In this document: one piece after another, positions 51,997 to 60,652 of the stretch
Position numbering within the stretch: the stretch's first letter is position 1
Layout: each line of letters opens with the position of its first letter
DNA from: Qipengyuania sphaerica
Lineage (GTDB): Bacteria > Pseudomonadota > Alphaproteobacteria > Sphingomonadales > Sphingomonadaceae
Length of the DNA: 64,000 bases
Direction: 5' to 3'
Assembly (NCBI RefSeq): GCF_019711595.1
Contig: NZ_JAIGNR010000005.1
Span: 101,218 to 165,217, forward strand
The notes under the pieces: generated by a model
The model's input: only the letters and a program-made list of their open reading frames with translations
Database searches by the model: none
What the model was told of the DNA's origin: nothing
Program-made: the position numbers and the translations under genes

Positions 51997-52512
51997 ATGG
52001 ATCGTTCGCAGAAAGCCGATTCGGTCGCCCAGCTCAGCGAAGTCTTCAACCAGGCTGGCGTGGTCGTCGTGACCCGCAACCTGGGCCTTTCGGTCGCCCA
52101 GTCGACCGAACTGCGCACGAAGATGCGTGAAGCCGGTGCGTCCTACAAGGTTGCGAAGAACCGTCTCGCCAAGCTCGCCCTGAAGGACACCGACTACGCA
52201 GGTCTCGACGAGTACCTGTCCGGTCCGACCGCCCTTGGTTATTCCGAGGATCCGGTTGCTGCAGCCAAGGCTGTGGTGGAGTTCGCCAAGACCACCGACA
52301 AGATCGAAATCGTCGGTGGTTCGATGGGCGCGCAGAAGCTCGACGAAGCAGGGGTCAAGGCACTCGCCTCGATGCCGAGCCTCGACGAACTTCGCGGCAA
52401 GATCGTGGGCCTCGTCAACGCCCCGGCAACCAAGGTTGCCCAGGTCGTCAACGCACCCGCGGCCAAGCTCGCACGTGTCTTCGGCGCATATGCCGCCAAG
52501 GAAGCCGCGTAA
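51997..52512 (+). CDS. rplJ: 50S ribosomal protein L10
   Basis: Ribosomal stalk base protein, 171 residues, that binds 23S rRNA and carries L7/L12 dimers on its C-terminal helix. '[20 protein letters not shown]' is the family N-terminus. A GTG at 51982 is in frame, but AAGGAG lies six bases before the ATG at 51997, which decides the start. The C-terminal '[28 protein letters not shown]' is the L12-binding region. rplL follows after 81 bp. Confidence 0.97.
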   Translation: MDRSQKADSVAQLSEVFNQAGVVVVTRNLGLSVAQSTELRTKMREAGASYKVAKNRLAKLALKDTDYAGLDEYLSGPTALGYSEDPVAAAKAVVEFAKTTDKIEIVGGSMGAQKLDEAGVKALASMPSLDELRGKIVGLVNAPATKVAQVVNAPAAKLARVFGAYAAKEAA

Positions 52513-52593
52513 GAGCTGGTTCTCGCGCAGAACACATATTCATCGGGGCAGAGCCGATCAGGCACCCCGGCCTATTATTTGGAGTGAAACATC

Positions 52594-52968
52594 ATGGCTG
52601 ATATCGCCAAGCTTGTTGAAGAACTGTCGAAGCTGACCGTCATGGAAGCCGCTGAGCTTGCCAAGGCACTTGAAGAAGAGTGGGGCGTGAGCGCCGCTGC
52701 TGCTGTTGCTGTTGCTGGCCCGGCCGGCGGTGGCGATGCCCCCGCAGCTGAAGAAAAGGACGAATTCGACGTCGTCCTCACCGGCGACGGTGGCAAGAAG
52801 ATCCAGGTCATCAAGGAAGTCCGCGCCATCACCGGCCTGGGCCTCACCGAAGCCAAGGCTCTTGTCGAAGGCGCACCGAAGGCGCTCAAGGAAGGCGTCA
52901 ACAAGGCTGAAGCCGAAGAAATCAAGGGCAAGATCGAAGCAGCCGGCGGTACCGTCGAGCTCAAGTAA
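52594..52968 (+). CDS. rplL: 50S ribosomal protein L7/L12
   Basis: Ribosomal stalk protein, 124 residues, that recruits translation GTPases. N-terminal dimerisation domain '[25 protein letters not shown]', alanine-rich hinge, and the globular C-terminal domain with '[24 protein letters not shown]'. It is not followed by rpoB as in most bacteria; a terminator and a convergent gene come next. Confidence 0.98.
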   Translation: MADIAKLVEELSKLTVMEAAELAKALEEEWGVSAAAAVAVAGPAGGGDAPAAEEKDEFDVVLTGDGGKKIQVIKEVRAITGLGLTEAKALVEGAPKALKEGVNKAEAEEIKGKIEAAGGTVELK

Positions 52969-53012
52969 GCTTTTCGCTTACGCTTCGATCTCGTTTCGCG
53001 AGATCACGCGAA

Positions 53013-53045
53013 GGGCGGTGCCGCAAGGTGCCGCCCTTTTCGTTT
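53013..53045 (+). terminator. Terminator after rplL
   Basis: GGGCGGTGCC (53013-53022) pairs with GGTGCCGCCC (53027-53036), two of the pairs G-T, around a GCAA tetraloop, then TTTTCGTTTT. It ends the rplJL transcript. Confidence 0.85.
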
Positions 53046-53081
53046 TGCAGGGCGGAGCAGGCACGATGCCCCCGCCGCATC

Positions 53082-53615
53082 TCACATCCGGTAGTTCACC
53101 CGCAGCCCCATCGTGTCGATGCCCGGGTTCTGGTCGCGGTTGAACAGCCGGGCGTTGCTGATGTGGACCCAGCTCGCCTCCACCGACCAGCGATCCGACA
53201 GATCGACGCCCAAAGCCAACTCCGGCTCGAACAGAACCCTGCTGCCGAGGTCGGTGCGGAAACCCGTCACCGGATCGACGCGGAGCGAAGGCGCGTCATG
53301 CACAACGAGGCCTACGCCGGGGCGCAGGTAGACCTGGCCGATTTCCGCCTTCCAGCCCACACCGACGCCCGCAAAGTTCGTATCGCCGGAGAGATTTGCA
53401 GAGCCGAAGACATAGGGCTGCATTCCTCCAAGCGCGTCGATTTCAGCGAAACGGAAACCTGCCTGGACGTCCACACCGCCTTCGTTGGTGGCGAAAGTGA
53501 AAGGCGTGTCGACGGCGTGGGCATAGACCCCGCCATAGATTTCCTGTGCCATGGCCGATGCAGGAAAGAGACCTGCCACCGCAGTGAACATTGCGAGCGG
53601 ACGTGCGAAGCGCAT
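53082..53615 (-). CDS. PagL-like lipid A 3-O-deacylase (acyloxyacyl hydrolase family)
   Basis: Outer-membrane beta-barrel enzyme family that removes an ester-linked acyl chain from lipid A. 177 residues with the signal peptide 'MRFARPLAMFTAVAGLFPASAMA'. Alternating hydrophobic residues and a C-terminal aromatic strand (VNYRM) fit a barrel. The PagL catalytic His-x-Ser is present as His151-Ile-Ser153 in 'ASWVHISNARLF'. The catalytic Glu position, by eye, is Asp167 in 'NPGIDT', a conservative change. Convergent with rplL and divergent from the LapG-like gene. Confidence 0.78.
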   Translation of the reverse strand: MRFARPLAMFTAVAGLFPASAMAQEIYGGVYAHAVDTPFTFATNEGGVDVQAGFRFAEIDALGGMQPYVFGSANLSGDTNFAGVGVGWKAEIGQVYLRPGVGLVVHDAPSLRVDPVTGFRTDLGSRVLFEPELALGVDLSDRWSVEASWVHISNARLFNRDQNPGIDTMGLRVNYRM

Positions 53616-53755
53616 GATGTGATTTCCATATATTTCGTGGAAGGGTCGTTAGGTATTATCCCGGCGCAGCTTTCGGAGGGCTGAAGCAAGGTCTTACCCC
53701 CTCGTTAACCTAAACGCGAAACCGTTCCTTGAACTTGCTTCCCTAGTCGGGAGGC

Positions 53756-54721
53756 ATGGCTGGAAAACTCTCCAAGCACTCGACCATGCGGACCGCGCTC
53801 GCCGGCGCCGTGCTGTGTGCGCTTGCACCCCAAGTCGCGCAGGCAGCAACCCCGCTGGTGGCGGTCCAGACTGCCGAGATGCTGGCCGGAGATTGCGGAT
53901 CGCCGGTAGCGGCACCGCTGGCAGCCAACTCCCCGATATCGATCGCCGTCCCAGCCCCAAGCAAGTCGGCCCAGATCATCGGGGGCGCGAGCGCGCTCGA
54001 CGCGATCCGCGCACGCCAGGCAAGCGCTCCCTCGTCGCATCCGCTGCTTTCGAGTGCGCCTGCCAAGCCTTTCGAACCTGCCGCCGCGCCGCTCGCCGGT
54101 CGCAGCGAGGCCTGCGCGATCTCCGCCAGCCCGTTCGCCGTTGCGGGACCGGTGGGCTTTGCCGTGCCGCGCAGCGTGCAACCTCTTTACGCAGCCGCAA
54201 CGCCGCGGCGCGATCTCGTCCTCGGAAGCCGGATGGTGCCGATCGCGCGCACAAGCTTCGATGCGCAGTGGAACCGCGTGAGTGCGGGCCGCACCAATCT
54301 GTCGGCCACCCTTCGCCGCGTCGGCAGCGATGGCCGCGGCCGCGCGGACATCGTCGCGTCGGTCAACCGCTGGGTGAACCGTGAAATCCGCCATGCCGAA
54401 GACATCGAGCTTTACGGCAAGAGCGATTACTGGGCCGATGCCGCAACCACGCTGCGCCTCGGCAAGGGCGACTGCGAAGATTTCGCCCTGCTCAAGATGG
54501 AACTTCTCGCCGCTGCAGGCGTGGCGCGCGAAGACATGATCCTCACGCTCGCCCGCGACCTCATCCGCCGCCGCGACCATGCGGTTCTGCTGGTGAAGGA
54601 AGGGGATGGCTGGCTGATGCTCGACAATGTCGGCAGCGCGCCGCTCGATGCGAGCCTCGCGCATGGCTATCGCCCGGTGATGAGCCTCGGCGCAAAGCAG
54701 AGCTGGCTTCACGGTTACTGA
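53756..54721 (+). CDS. LapG-type periplasmic transglutaminase-like cysteine protease
   Basis: Exported protein of 321 residues with a signal peptide ending 'QVAQA'. The C-terminal half is a bacterial transglutaminase-like cysteine proteinase domain with a complete triad: Cys240 in 'GKGDCEDFALLK', His275 in 'RRRDHAVLLV' and Asp290 in 'WLMLDN'. This is the LapG family, which cuts the N-terminus of LapA-like adhesins and frees them from the cell surface. The ~170-residue N-terminal extension is longer than that of Pseudomonas LapG. It stands convergent to a type I secretion operon and its giant adhesin, its likely substrate. Confidence 0.88.
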   Translation: MAGKLSKHSTMRTALAGAVLCALAPQVAQAATPLVAVQTAEMLAGDCGSPVAAPLAANSPISIAVPAPSKSAQIIGGASALDAIRARQASAPSSHPLLSSAPAKPFEPAAAPLAGRSEACAISASPFAVAGPVGFAVPRSVQPLYAAATPRRDLVLGSRMVPIARTSFDAQWNRVSAGRTNLSATLRRVGSDGRGRADIVASVNRWVNREIRHAEDIELYGKSDYWADAATTLRLGKGDCEDFALLKMELLAAAGVAREDMILTLARDLIRRRDHAVLLVKEGDGWLMLDNVGSAPLDASLAHGYRPVMSLGAKQSWLHGY

Positions 54722-54730
54722 AACAAATGA

Positions 54731-54760
54731 GGGACGCAGGTGCTAGGCCACCCGCGCCCC
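54731..54760. terminator. Imperfect bidirectional hairpin between the LapG-like and HlyD genes
   Basis: GGGACGCAGGT (54731-54741) and ACCCGCGCCCC (54750-54760) pair at 9 of 11 positions in the 62-bp gap between two convergent genes. No strong T-run on the plus strand. Confidence 0.4.
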
Positions 54761-54783
54761 TCTCTCCCCCCTAAGGGAAGCCT

Positions 54784-56049
54784 TTATCGCTCGGTAAGCG
54801 CGCGATCGAAGGCGCGGTTTACCGGCTTGAAGAGATAGGACAGCACACTGCGCCGTGCGGTCAGGATGGCGACATCGGCGACCATGCCCGGCACGATCGG
54901 CAGGCGCACGCCGCCCTTTTCGATGAAAGACCGGTCGGTTTCGATAACCACCGAATAATAGGCCTCGCGTTCGACCTCGTCGAAGATGCTGTCTGCGCTG
55001 ACCTGCGCGACCTTACCCTTCAGCCCGCCGTAGATCGAGAAATCATAGGCGGTGATCTTGATGTTGGCGTTGTCCCCGACCTTCACGAAGGCGCGGTCGC
55101 TGGGTGAAATGCGCGCCTCGACCAGAAGCTTGTCGCCCACGGGCACGATCTGCATGATCTTCTCGCCCGCATTCACGAAGCCGCCTTCGGTCGTGACCTG
55201 CACGTCGTTGACGATGCCGTCGGAAGGCGCGCGCAGTTCATTGCGGTCGCGGCGGGCCGAGGCCCCGCGAATGCTTTCCTCGTTCACCGCGATACGCGTG
55301 GTGATCTCGCTGCGCTCCGCAAGCGCTTGCTGGCGAAAGTCGGCACGCGCCTGGCTGAGATCGGCCTGCGCCTGGTTGATTGCAGCCGAAGCGCGGCCGG
55401 CAGCCTGGCGGGCGGCCGAAAGGCGGCCCTGAAGGTCGACCACTTCGCGCTGCGCTTGGAGAAGGTCGGTTTGCGGAACGATATTCTTGGCCGCCAGCGG
55501 CCGCAGCATGTCGACCTGCTCGCGCGCGAGCTGAAGGCTGCTCTGGAGGCTGGAGGCCGTTGCCTGCGCCTCGGACAAGTCACGGCGGCGCTGCTCGACC
55601 GCGGAGGCCAGCGACGCTTCGCGGGCCCGCGCAGTATCGCGGCGTGCCTGCGCAAGGCGCGCTTCCTCGGCACATGCCGTGCCGGGTTCGCAGCCGATCG
55701 TCCCGCCGGAAGCTTCCGAATCGAGACGCTGGGCGCGCGCGGCCAACCGATCGGTTTCGGCCTGGAGCTCGCCCAGTTGCGAGGCGCTCTGCGAATCGTC
55801 GAGGCGGACCAGCAGGTCGCCCTTCTTGACGCTTTGCCCGCTGCGCACGAGGATTTCGGACACGACGGAGGGCTCGGCCGGCTGAACCAGCTGCGCCTTG
55901 CTCGAGGGGATCACCTTGCCGACGCCGCGGGTAATCTGGTCGACCTGCGCAAAAGCAGCCCAGGCGAACAGCAGCAGCATTCCCACTGCAGCGGTGACGA
56001 TCAGGCGCTGCGCCGCGCTCATCGTGTTCCAACGCTGGAAGACAGTCAT
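54784..56049 (-). CDS. HlyD-family type I secretion membrane fusion protein (LapC-like)
   Basis: Periplasmic adaptor of 421 residues linking the ABC transporter to the TolC channel. One N-terminal membrane helix ('LIVTAAVGMLLLFAWAAFAQ'), a lipoyl-like region ('EPSVVSEILVRSGQSVKKGDLLVRLDD'), a long coiled coil (residues ~90-265), and the closing lipoyl/beta-barrel part ('LRAPSDGIVNDVQVTTEGGFVNAGEKIMQIVP'). GGAG sits eight bases before the ATG. Its start overlaps the upstream hydrolase gene by four bases. Last gene of the secretion operon. Confidence 0.94.
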   Translation of the reverse strand: MTVFQRWNTMSAAQRLIVTAAVGMLLLFAWAAFAQVDQITRGVGKVIPSSKAQLVQPAEPSVVSEILVRSGQSVKKGDLLVRLDDSQSASQLGELQAETDRLAARAQRLDSEASGGTIGCEPGTACAEEARLAQARRDTARAREASLASAVEQRRRDLSEAQATASSLQSSLQLAREQVDMLRPLAAKNIVPQTDLLQAQREVVDLQGRLSAARQAAGRASAAINQAQADLSQARADFRQQALAERSEITTRIAVNEESIRGASARRDRNELRAPSDGIVNDVQVTTEGGFVNAGEKIMQIVPVGDKLLVEARISPSDRAFVKVGDNANIKITAYDFSIYGGLKGKVAQVSADSIFDEVEREAYYSVVIETDRSFIEKGGVRLPIVPGMVADVAILTARRSVLSYLFKPVNRAFDRALTER

Positions 56050-57062
56050 TGCACTTGCTCCGATGAAGGTGCCGGGGCGGCGATGATGGCGCCCTGCGAG
56101 CTGAGCGTTTCGCGATAGCCGGCGCTTGCCTGGACCGGATCCGGTATGGTCAGCCGCCAGGTCTTGGTGGTGTCGATACGTCCGCCGACATCGGCCTTGG
56201 CATGGCGGTCGGTGACGTCGGGCACTACTGTCAGCCCGGGTGTAAACTGGGCTTCGGCGGCAAGCGCGATCCGCTCGTCATCCTTGGCGAGAAAACGCGC
56301 AAAATCGACTTGCGGCTTGAATTCGCGGCCCGCCCAATTGCCGTAGAAGCTGGCGGCGCGGCCCGGCGAACCGGGGAAGCGATAGAAGATATGGCGCCCG
56401 ATGGTCGCAAGCTTGCCCATACGGAAGGCCCAGTAGGGCACGACGTAATCGGCATGGTAATGCGTCGCCGTGCCGACTTCGGAGACCTCGCGTCCGCCCA
56501 GCGCATCGCGGGCGATGGCGAGCGACTTGCGCCACAGATTTGCCTGCGGCTTGCGCATAAGCGCACCGTCGCATGTAAAGCTGAACTGGCAGACCGGCTG
56601 GTTCCAGCCCTGATAGACCACGCCGCACACGGTGTTGGGATAGGCGGGATGGCGCACGCGGTTGAGCACGACCTGCGCCACCGCGCGCTGGCCCTGTTCG
56701 GGCTCTAGTGCGGCTTCGTAATAGACCGCCTGCGCAAGGCAATCGGTCGCGGTGCCGTAGTAGTTGGAGGACATGGGAATGCCCGCAAAGCGGCCCACCC
56801 GCTCGATCCGTCCGCCCAGTGTCGGGATGGCGAGGTTCTTCGCCAGCGCATCGCCCTCGTCGATTTCCACGAGAGTGGATTCCGCTTCGGCGGACGTCGT
56901 CATGTCGGCGAGGTCGGCCTGCATTTGAGGCGCCAGCCGTGCCATGGCCTCGGCCTTTTCCTGCGGCACCAGCATAGCGGATGTCCCGATCAGCGCGCTT
57001 GCCACGGCAAGGACCGAGAAAGCCCAGGCGCGCTTGGCGCGTGCGATGCCCGCCTTGCTCAC
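56046..57062 (-). CDS. SleB-type cell wall hydrolase inside the type I secretion operon
   Basis: Exported protein of 338 residues with an N-terminal membrane/signal segment ('WAFSVLAVASALIGTSAML'). Residues ~112-230 form a Hydrolase_2/SleB domain: 'AQAVYYEAALEPEQGQRAVAQ' with the catalytic Glu of the YYEA motif, 'VLNRVRHPAYPNTVCGVVYQG' and 'QFSFTCDG'. SleB domains are lytic transglycosylases or related glycan-cutting enzymes. It overlaps the ABC transporter upstream and the HlyD gene downstream by four bases each, so it is made with the transporter. It may open the peptidoglycan for assembly of the secretion channel; this role is inferred. Confidence 0.88.
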   Translation of the reverse strand: MSKAGIARAKRAWAFSVLAVASALIGTSAMLVPQEKAEAMARLAPQMQADLADMTTSAEAESTLVEIDEGDALAKNLAIPTLGGRIERVGRFAGIPMSSNYYGTATDCLAQAVYYEAALEPEQGQRAVAQVVLNRVRHPAYPNTVCGVVYQGWNQPVCQFSFTCDGALMRKPQANLWRKSLAIARDALGGREVSEVGTATHYHADYVVPYWAFRMGKLATIGRHIFYRFPGSPGRAASFYGNWAGREFKPQVDFARFLAKDDERIALAAEAQFTPGLTVVPDVTDRHAKADVGGRIDTTKTWRLTIPDPVQASAGYRETLSSQGAIIAAPAPSSEQVQ

Positions 57063-59203
57063 AGCGTGCCTCCCTGCGCCGCACCGGCCTTGGCCAGCAC
57101 TTCCTTGATCGGTCCGTCCGCAGCCACGCGGCCGCGGTCGAGTACGATGAGACGGTTGCAGACGGAGAAAAGCGCCGGGCGATGGGTGGAAATCACCAGC
57201 GTCTGCTCGGGGCTGATCGAGGCCGAAAGGCGTTCGACGAACATTTTCTCGGTCTCGCTGTCCATCGCGCCGGTCGGCTCGTCGAGGAAGAGGAGCTCGC
57301 GCGGTTCGACCATGGCGCGGGCAAGCGAAAGGAAGCTGCGCTGGCCGCCCGAAAGCTGGCGACCGTCTTCGCCAACCGAGCGGTCAAACCCGCCCGCATC
57401 GCGGCTGAGGAACTGGTCTGCACCCGTTGCCCGCATGGCTTCCAGCAGGGCCTCTTCGGACAGGCCGAGGCGACCCAGCGTGAGGTTGTCGCGCACCGAA
57501 CCGGAGAACAGCGCCGCATCCTGCCCCACGAAGCCAAGGGCCTCTCGCAGCTGCTGCGGGCGGTATTGGCGGCTGTCGATGCCATTGACCATCATCGCGC
57601 CTTCGCTCGGCGCATAAAGGCCGCAGAGCAGGCGCCCGAAAGTGGATTTGCCCGAGGCAACACGTCCGACGAGCGCGATCCGCTCGCCCGGCTCGATGGC
57701 CAGGTTGAGGCCCGAAAGCGCGGCGGGCGCTTCGGGAGCATAACGGAATTCGGCATCCTCGAAGCGGATGGTCGGGCGCTTGATCGCTGCAGGTGCGACA
57801 CTGGCACCCTGCTTGCGCTCGTCCCCGCCATCGAACATGCGCTCGATGCTTTCCAGCGTTTCCTTGGCCTGACGGCCGCGGGTAAGGAGGAATGCAATCT
57901 GTCCTGCCGGGGCCAGCGAACGCGAAGCCAGCATCACGATCGCGATGATCGCGCCCATGGTGATCTCGCCCGCAGCAAAGAGGTAATAGCCGCCGATGAT
58001 CAGCGCGACGGTCGAAATCTGCTGGAAGACTTGCGCAAGGCTGACTGCAACCGAGCTTATGTTCCTGAGGCGAAGCTGCGAATGGCCACCGATATCGGCA
58101 AGGCGATGCCAGCGCGAGAGCATGCCGCCCTCCCCGCCCATGGCCTTGAGCGTTTCCGCGCCGGTCAGCGATTCCACCAGCAGCGTCTGCTGGAGACCGT
58201 AATCGGCCTGCGCGTCCTGCGATGCCTCCACGACCTTCTTCTGCAGGATGAAGCCTGCAATCGCCATGGCGGCGATGATGGTCAGCGGGACCAGCGCGAG
58301 CCAGCCTGCGATGATCGCGATGACGGCCACGAAGATGACGAGGAACGCCACGTCCACCACCAGCACGACCGAAGTCGAGGCGAAGAAGTCGCGCACGATG
58401 GCATATTCGGCAACGCGCGCCGCCATCGAACCGGTGTGCCCCTTGCGCTCCGAAAGCGGCATGGCGAGCAGGCGCGAGAAAATCTTCTGGCTCAGCTTGA
58501 GGTCGAGCCTTTGCGCGATCTCGTCGACGATCGAGGTGCGCGCGCGGCGCAGCGCGAATTCGAGCGCAAAGGCAAGCACGACGCCAAGACCCAGGACCCA
58601 CAGCGTTTCCTGCGCCTGGTTCGGGATGACGCGGTCATAGACATTCATGGTGAAGATCGGCAGCGCGACCGCCAGCAGGTTTACCAGCAGCGAGGCAAGG
58701 ACGACCGGCATGAAGGCGCTGCGCTCGCGGCGCAACTCGCCCCAGAACCAGTGACCGCGCGCCCTGGCATGCCAGGGCGCTTCGTCGGCGCGCATCCGGT
58801 CGGGATCGCCGTAAACGGGAAAGAGGATTCCCCAATAGGTTTCGGCCAGGTCGAGCCGCTTCTCCCAGGTCTCTGTCCCCGTTTCGGGGCGCCAGACGAG
58901 CAATTCGTCTTCCTGCGATTCGAGCAGGAGGACGAAGCCGCCCTCTTCGAGCGCAGCGATGGCTGGCAGGGTCTTACCGCTTGTGGGGAGGCGCTTCTGC
59001 CGGAGCAAATCGTGATTAAGCCCGGCAAGATCCAGCGCTGCCGGAGCCTGGTGCTGCGGCAGGAGGCCATCCGGATTACGCGGCAATTGTACGAGCGTAG
59101 TGCGCGAAAACGGCAAGCCATACCGGCTCGCCGCTTCCGCGATGCAGTCGACGAGCGGGTCGAGGACCCGCCCGTCAATCATATCTGCCTTGGCGTGTTC
59201 CAT
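57059..59203 (-). CDS. Type I secretion ABC transporter with degenerate C39-like domain (LapB-like)
   Basis: Inner-membrane exporter of 714 residues. Residues ~10-140 form a C39-like domain without the catalytic cysteine, so it docks rather than cleaves the substrate. Transmembrane helices lie at ~165-440. The nucleotide-binding domain has Walker A 'GRVASGKST' (513-521), signature 'LSGGQRS' and Walker B 'ELLFLDEPTGAMD'. This matches the LapB/LssB class of adhesin and RTX exporters. The gene overlaps the SleB-type hydrolase by four bases and follows the TolC gene by 30 bp. Confidence 0.94.
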   Translation of the reverse strand: MEHAKADMIDGRVLDPLVDCIAEAASRYGLPFSRTTLVQLPRNPDGLLPQHQAPAALDLAGLNHDLLRQKRLPTSGKTLPAIAALEEGGFVLLLESQEDELLVWRPETGTETWEKRLDLAETYWGILFPVYGDPDRMRADEAPWHARARGHWFWGELRRERSAFMPVVLASLLVNLLAVALPIFTMNVYDRVIPNQAQETLWVLGLGVVLAFALEFALRRARTSIVDEIAQRLDLKLSQKIFSRLLAMPLSERKGHTGSMAARVAEYAIVRDFFASTSVVLVVDVAFLVIFVAVIAIIAGWLALVPLTIIAAMAIAGFILQKKVVEASQDAQADYGLQQTLLVESLTGAETLKAMGGEGGMLSRWHRLADIGGHSQLRLRNISSVAVSLAQVFQQISTVALIIGGYYLFAAGEITMGAIIAIVMLASRSLAPAGQIAFLLTRGRQAKETLESIERMFDGGDERKQGASVAPAAIKRPTIRFEDAEFRYAPEAPAALSGLNLAIEPGERIALVGRVASGKSTFGRLLCGLYAPSEGAMMVNGIDSRQYRPQQLREALGFVGQDAALFSGSVRDNLTLGRLGLSEEALLEAMRATGADQFLSRDAGGFDRSVGEDGRQLSGGQRSFLSLARAMVEPRELLFLDEPTGAMDSETEKMFVERLSASISPEQTLVISTHRPALFSVCNRLIVLDRGRVAADGPIKEVLAKAGAAQGGTL

Positions 59204-59233
59204 TGCCTAGATGGAAACCCCCTTTCCGTTGCT

Positions 59234-60637
59234 TCAATCTCCGTCGACGCGCCTTTGCAGTTCGGCTTCAACCGGCGGACCGTAATCGAAGCGATCGCGT
59301 TCGGTCTGGCCGGAGCCGGCTCCCGGTGCGATGCTCAGCGCGTCGAGGAAGCGGTTGGTAGCAGCAAGCGTCTGGTACTGCGCGAACAATTGCGAGAAGC
59401 GTGCCGTTTCGAGACGCACCTGAGTATTGAAGCGCGTGTTCTGTGCATCGAGCACGTCCAAGAGCGACCGGCGGCCGATGTTGAACTGGCTGCGATAGCT
59501 CAGCAGCAAGTCGTCGCTGACCTGGCTCTGGCGATCGAGCTGCTGGGTGATGCGACGCTGCGTGTCCAGCTGCTGCCATGCAATCCGGACATCTTCTTCC
59601 GCTTCGCGCTGGCGATCGTGCAGGGCATAGCGTGCAAGGCTGGCCTGACGGATGGTTTCCTGCAGCTTGGCGCGATTGATGCCGCCGTCGAACACGTCCC
59701 AGCGCAGCACGACGCGGGCCTGGATGTCGTTGGTTTCGCCCTTGAAACCATCGATGTCCTTGCCGGTACGGCCGCTCGCCTCGATCCCGATGGTCGGGTA
59801 GAGGTCGCCCTCTGCCGAATCCACCAGGGCATTGGCCGCATCGACGTCCGCCTGCGCTTCGCGCACCAGCGGGTTGCTGATGCGTGCGAGGCCCACTGCC
59901 GTCGGCAGGTCGGCCGGCATGGCAGCCGAAAGATCCGGCGGCAGGGCACCGACGTTGATGTCGAGCCCGGTCAGGCGGCGAAGCGAGATATAGGCGTTGC
60001 GCAGGTCCAGATCGGCTTCCTCGTTACGCACGAGGGCCGACTGGTAGCGCTCTTCCGCCTGCTGCTGGTCGGCGATCGAGATCGAACCTTCGGTCACGCC
60101 GCGCTGGAGGTCGCCCACCAGCGTCTGGTGGAACATCGCATTGTCACGTGCGGCTGCTGCCACGCGTTCCTGCAGCAGCACGTCGAGATACTGGCGTGCG
60201 ATCTGCAGGGCGATGAATTCCGAACGTTCGGCAACGCGGTTGGACGCACCGTCCACGCGCGAGGCCTGGCGCAGCAGTTCGCCCCGACGGCGACCGAAGT
60301 CGAGCAGGGTCCACTCGCCGCGGATAGCCGCTTCGCGCGGGTAGAGCTCGTCATCCGAAATGCCGAGCGTGCGGCGCGTGTTGTTTTCAAGGTGGCGGAC
60401 GCCGGCGCCCAGTTCGATGCCGACGCGCGGCTGGAACAGCCCCTGCGCCTGGCGACGTTCGAACTCGATCGCTTCCTTGTTGTACTGCGCCTGCAGGATG
60501 TCGGGGTTCGACTGCATCGCGATCGAGATCGCTTCCTGCATCGTTACCGTCTGTCCGGTGTTGTCTTGGGCAATGACTGCCGGAGCCGAACCTGCAAGCA
60601 GGAGCGCTGCGGCGGTTGCGAGAGTTGTCTTACGCAT
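59234..60637 (-). CDS. TolC-family outer-membrane channel of the type I system (LapE-like)
   Basis: Outer-membrane efflux protein of 467 residues with a signal peptide ending 'AVIAQ'. Two repeats of long helices and barrel strands are visible; the first repeat begins 'TMQEAISIAMQSNPDILQAQYNKEAIEFERRQAQGLFQPRVGI' region, the second 'LPTAVGLARISNPLVREAQADVDAANALV'. 'FNIGRRSLLDVLDAQN' is the conserved TolC C-terminal signature. It provides the outer-membrane duct for the ABC-HlyD pair downstream. OmpA-family gene lies 15 bp upstream. Confidence 0.95.
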   Translation of the reverse strand: MRKTTLATAAALLLAGSAPAVIAQDNTGQTVTMQEAISIAMQSNPDILQAQYNKEAIEFERRQAQGLFQPRVGIELGAGVRHLENNTRRTLGISDDELYPREAAIRGEWTLLDFGRRRGELLRQASRVDGASNRVAERSEFIALQIARQYLDVLLQERVAAAARDNAMFHQTLVGDLQRGVTEGSISIADQQQAEERYQSALVRNEEADLDLRNAYISLRRLTGLDINVGALPPDLSAAMPADLPTAVGLARISNPLVREAQADVDAANALVDSAEGDLYPTIGIEASGRTGKDIDGFKGETNDIQARVVLRWDVFDGGINRAKLQETIRQASLARYALHDRQREAEEDVRIAWQQLDTQRRITQQLDRQSQVSDDLLLSYRSQFNIGRRSLLDVLDAQNTRFNTQVRLETARFSQLFAQYQTLAATNRFLDALSIAPGAGSGQTERDRFDYGPPVEAELQRRVDGD

Positions 60638-60652
60638 GTCTCGTCCCCTCCC

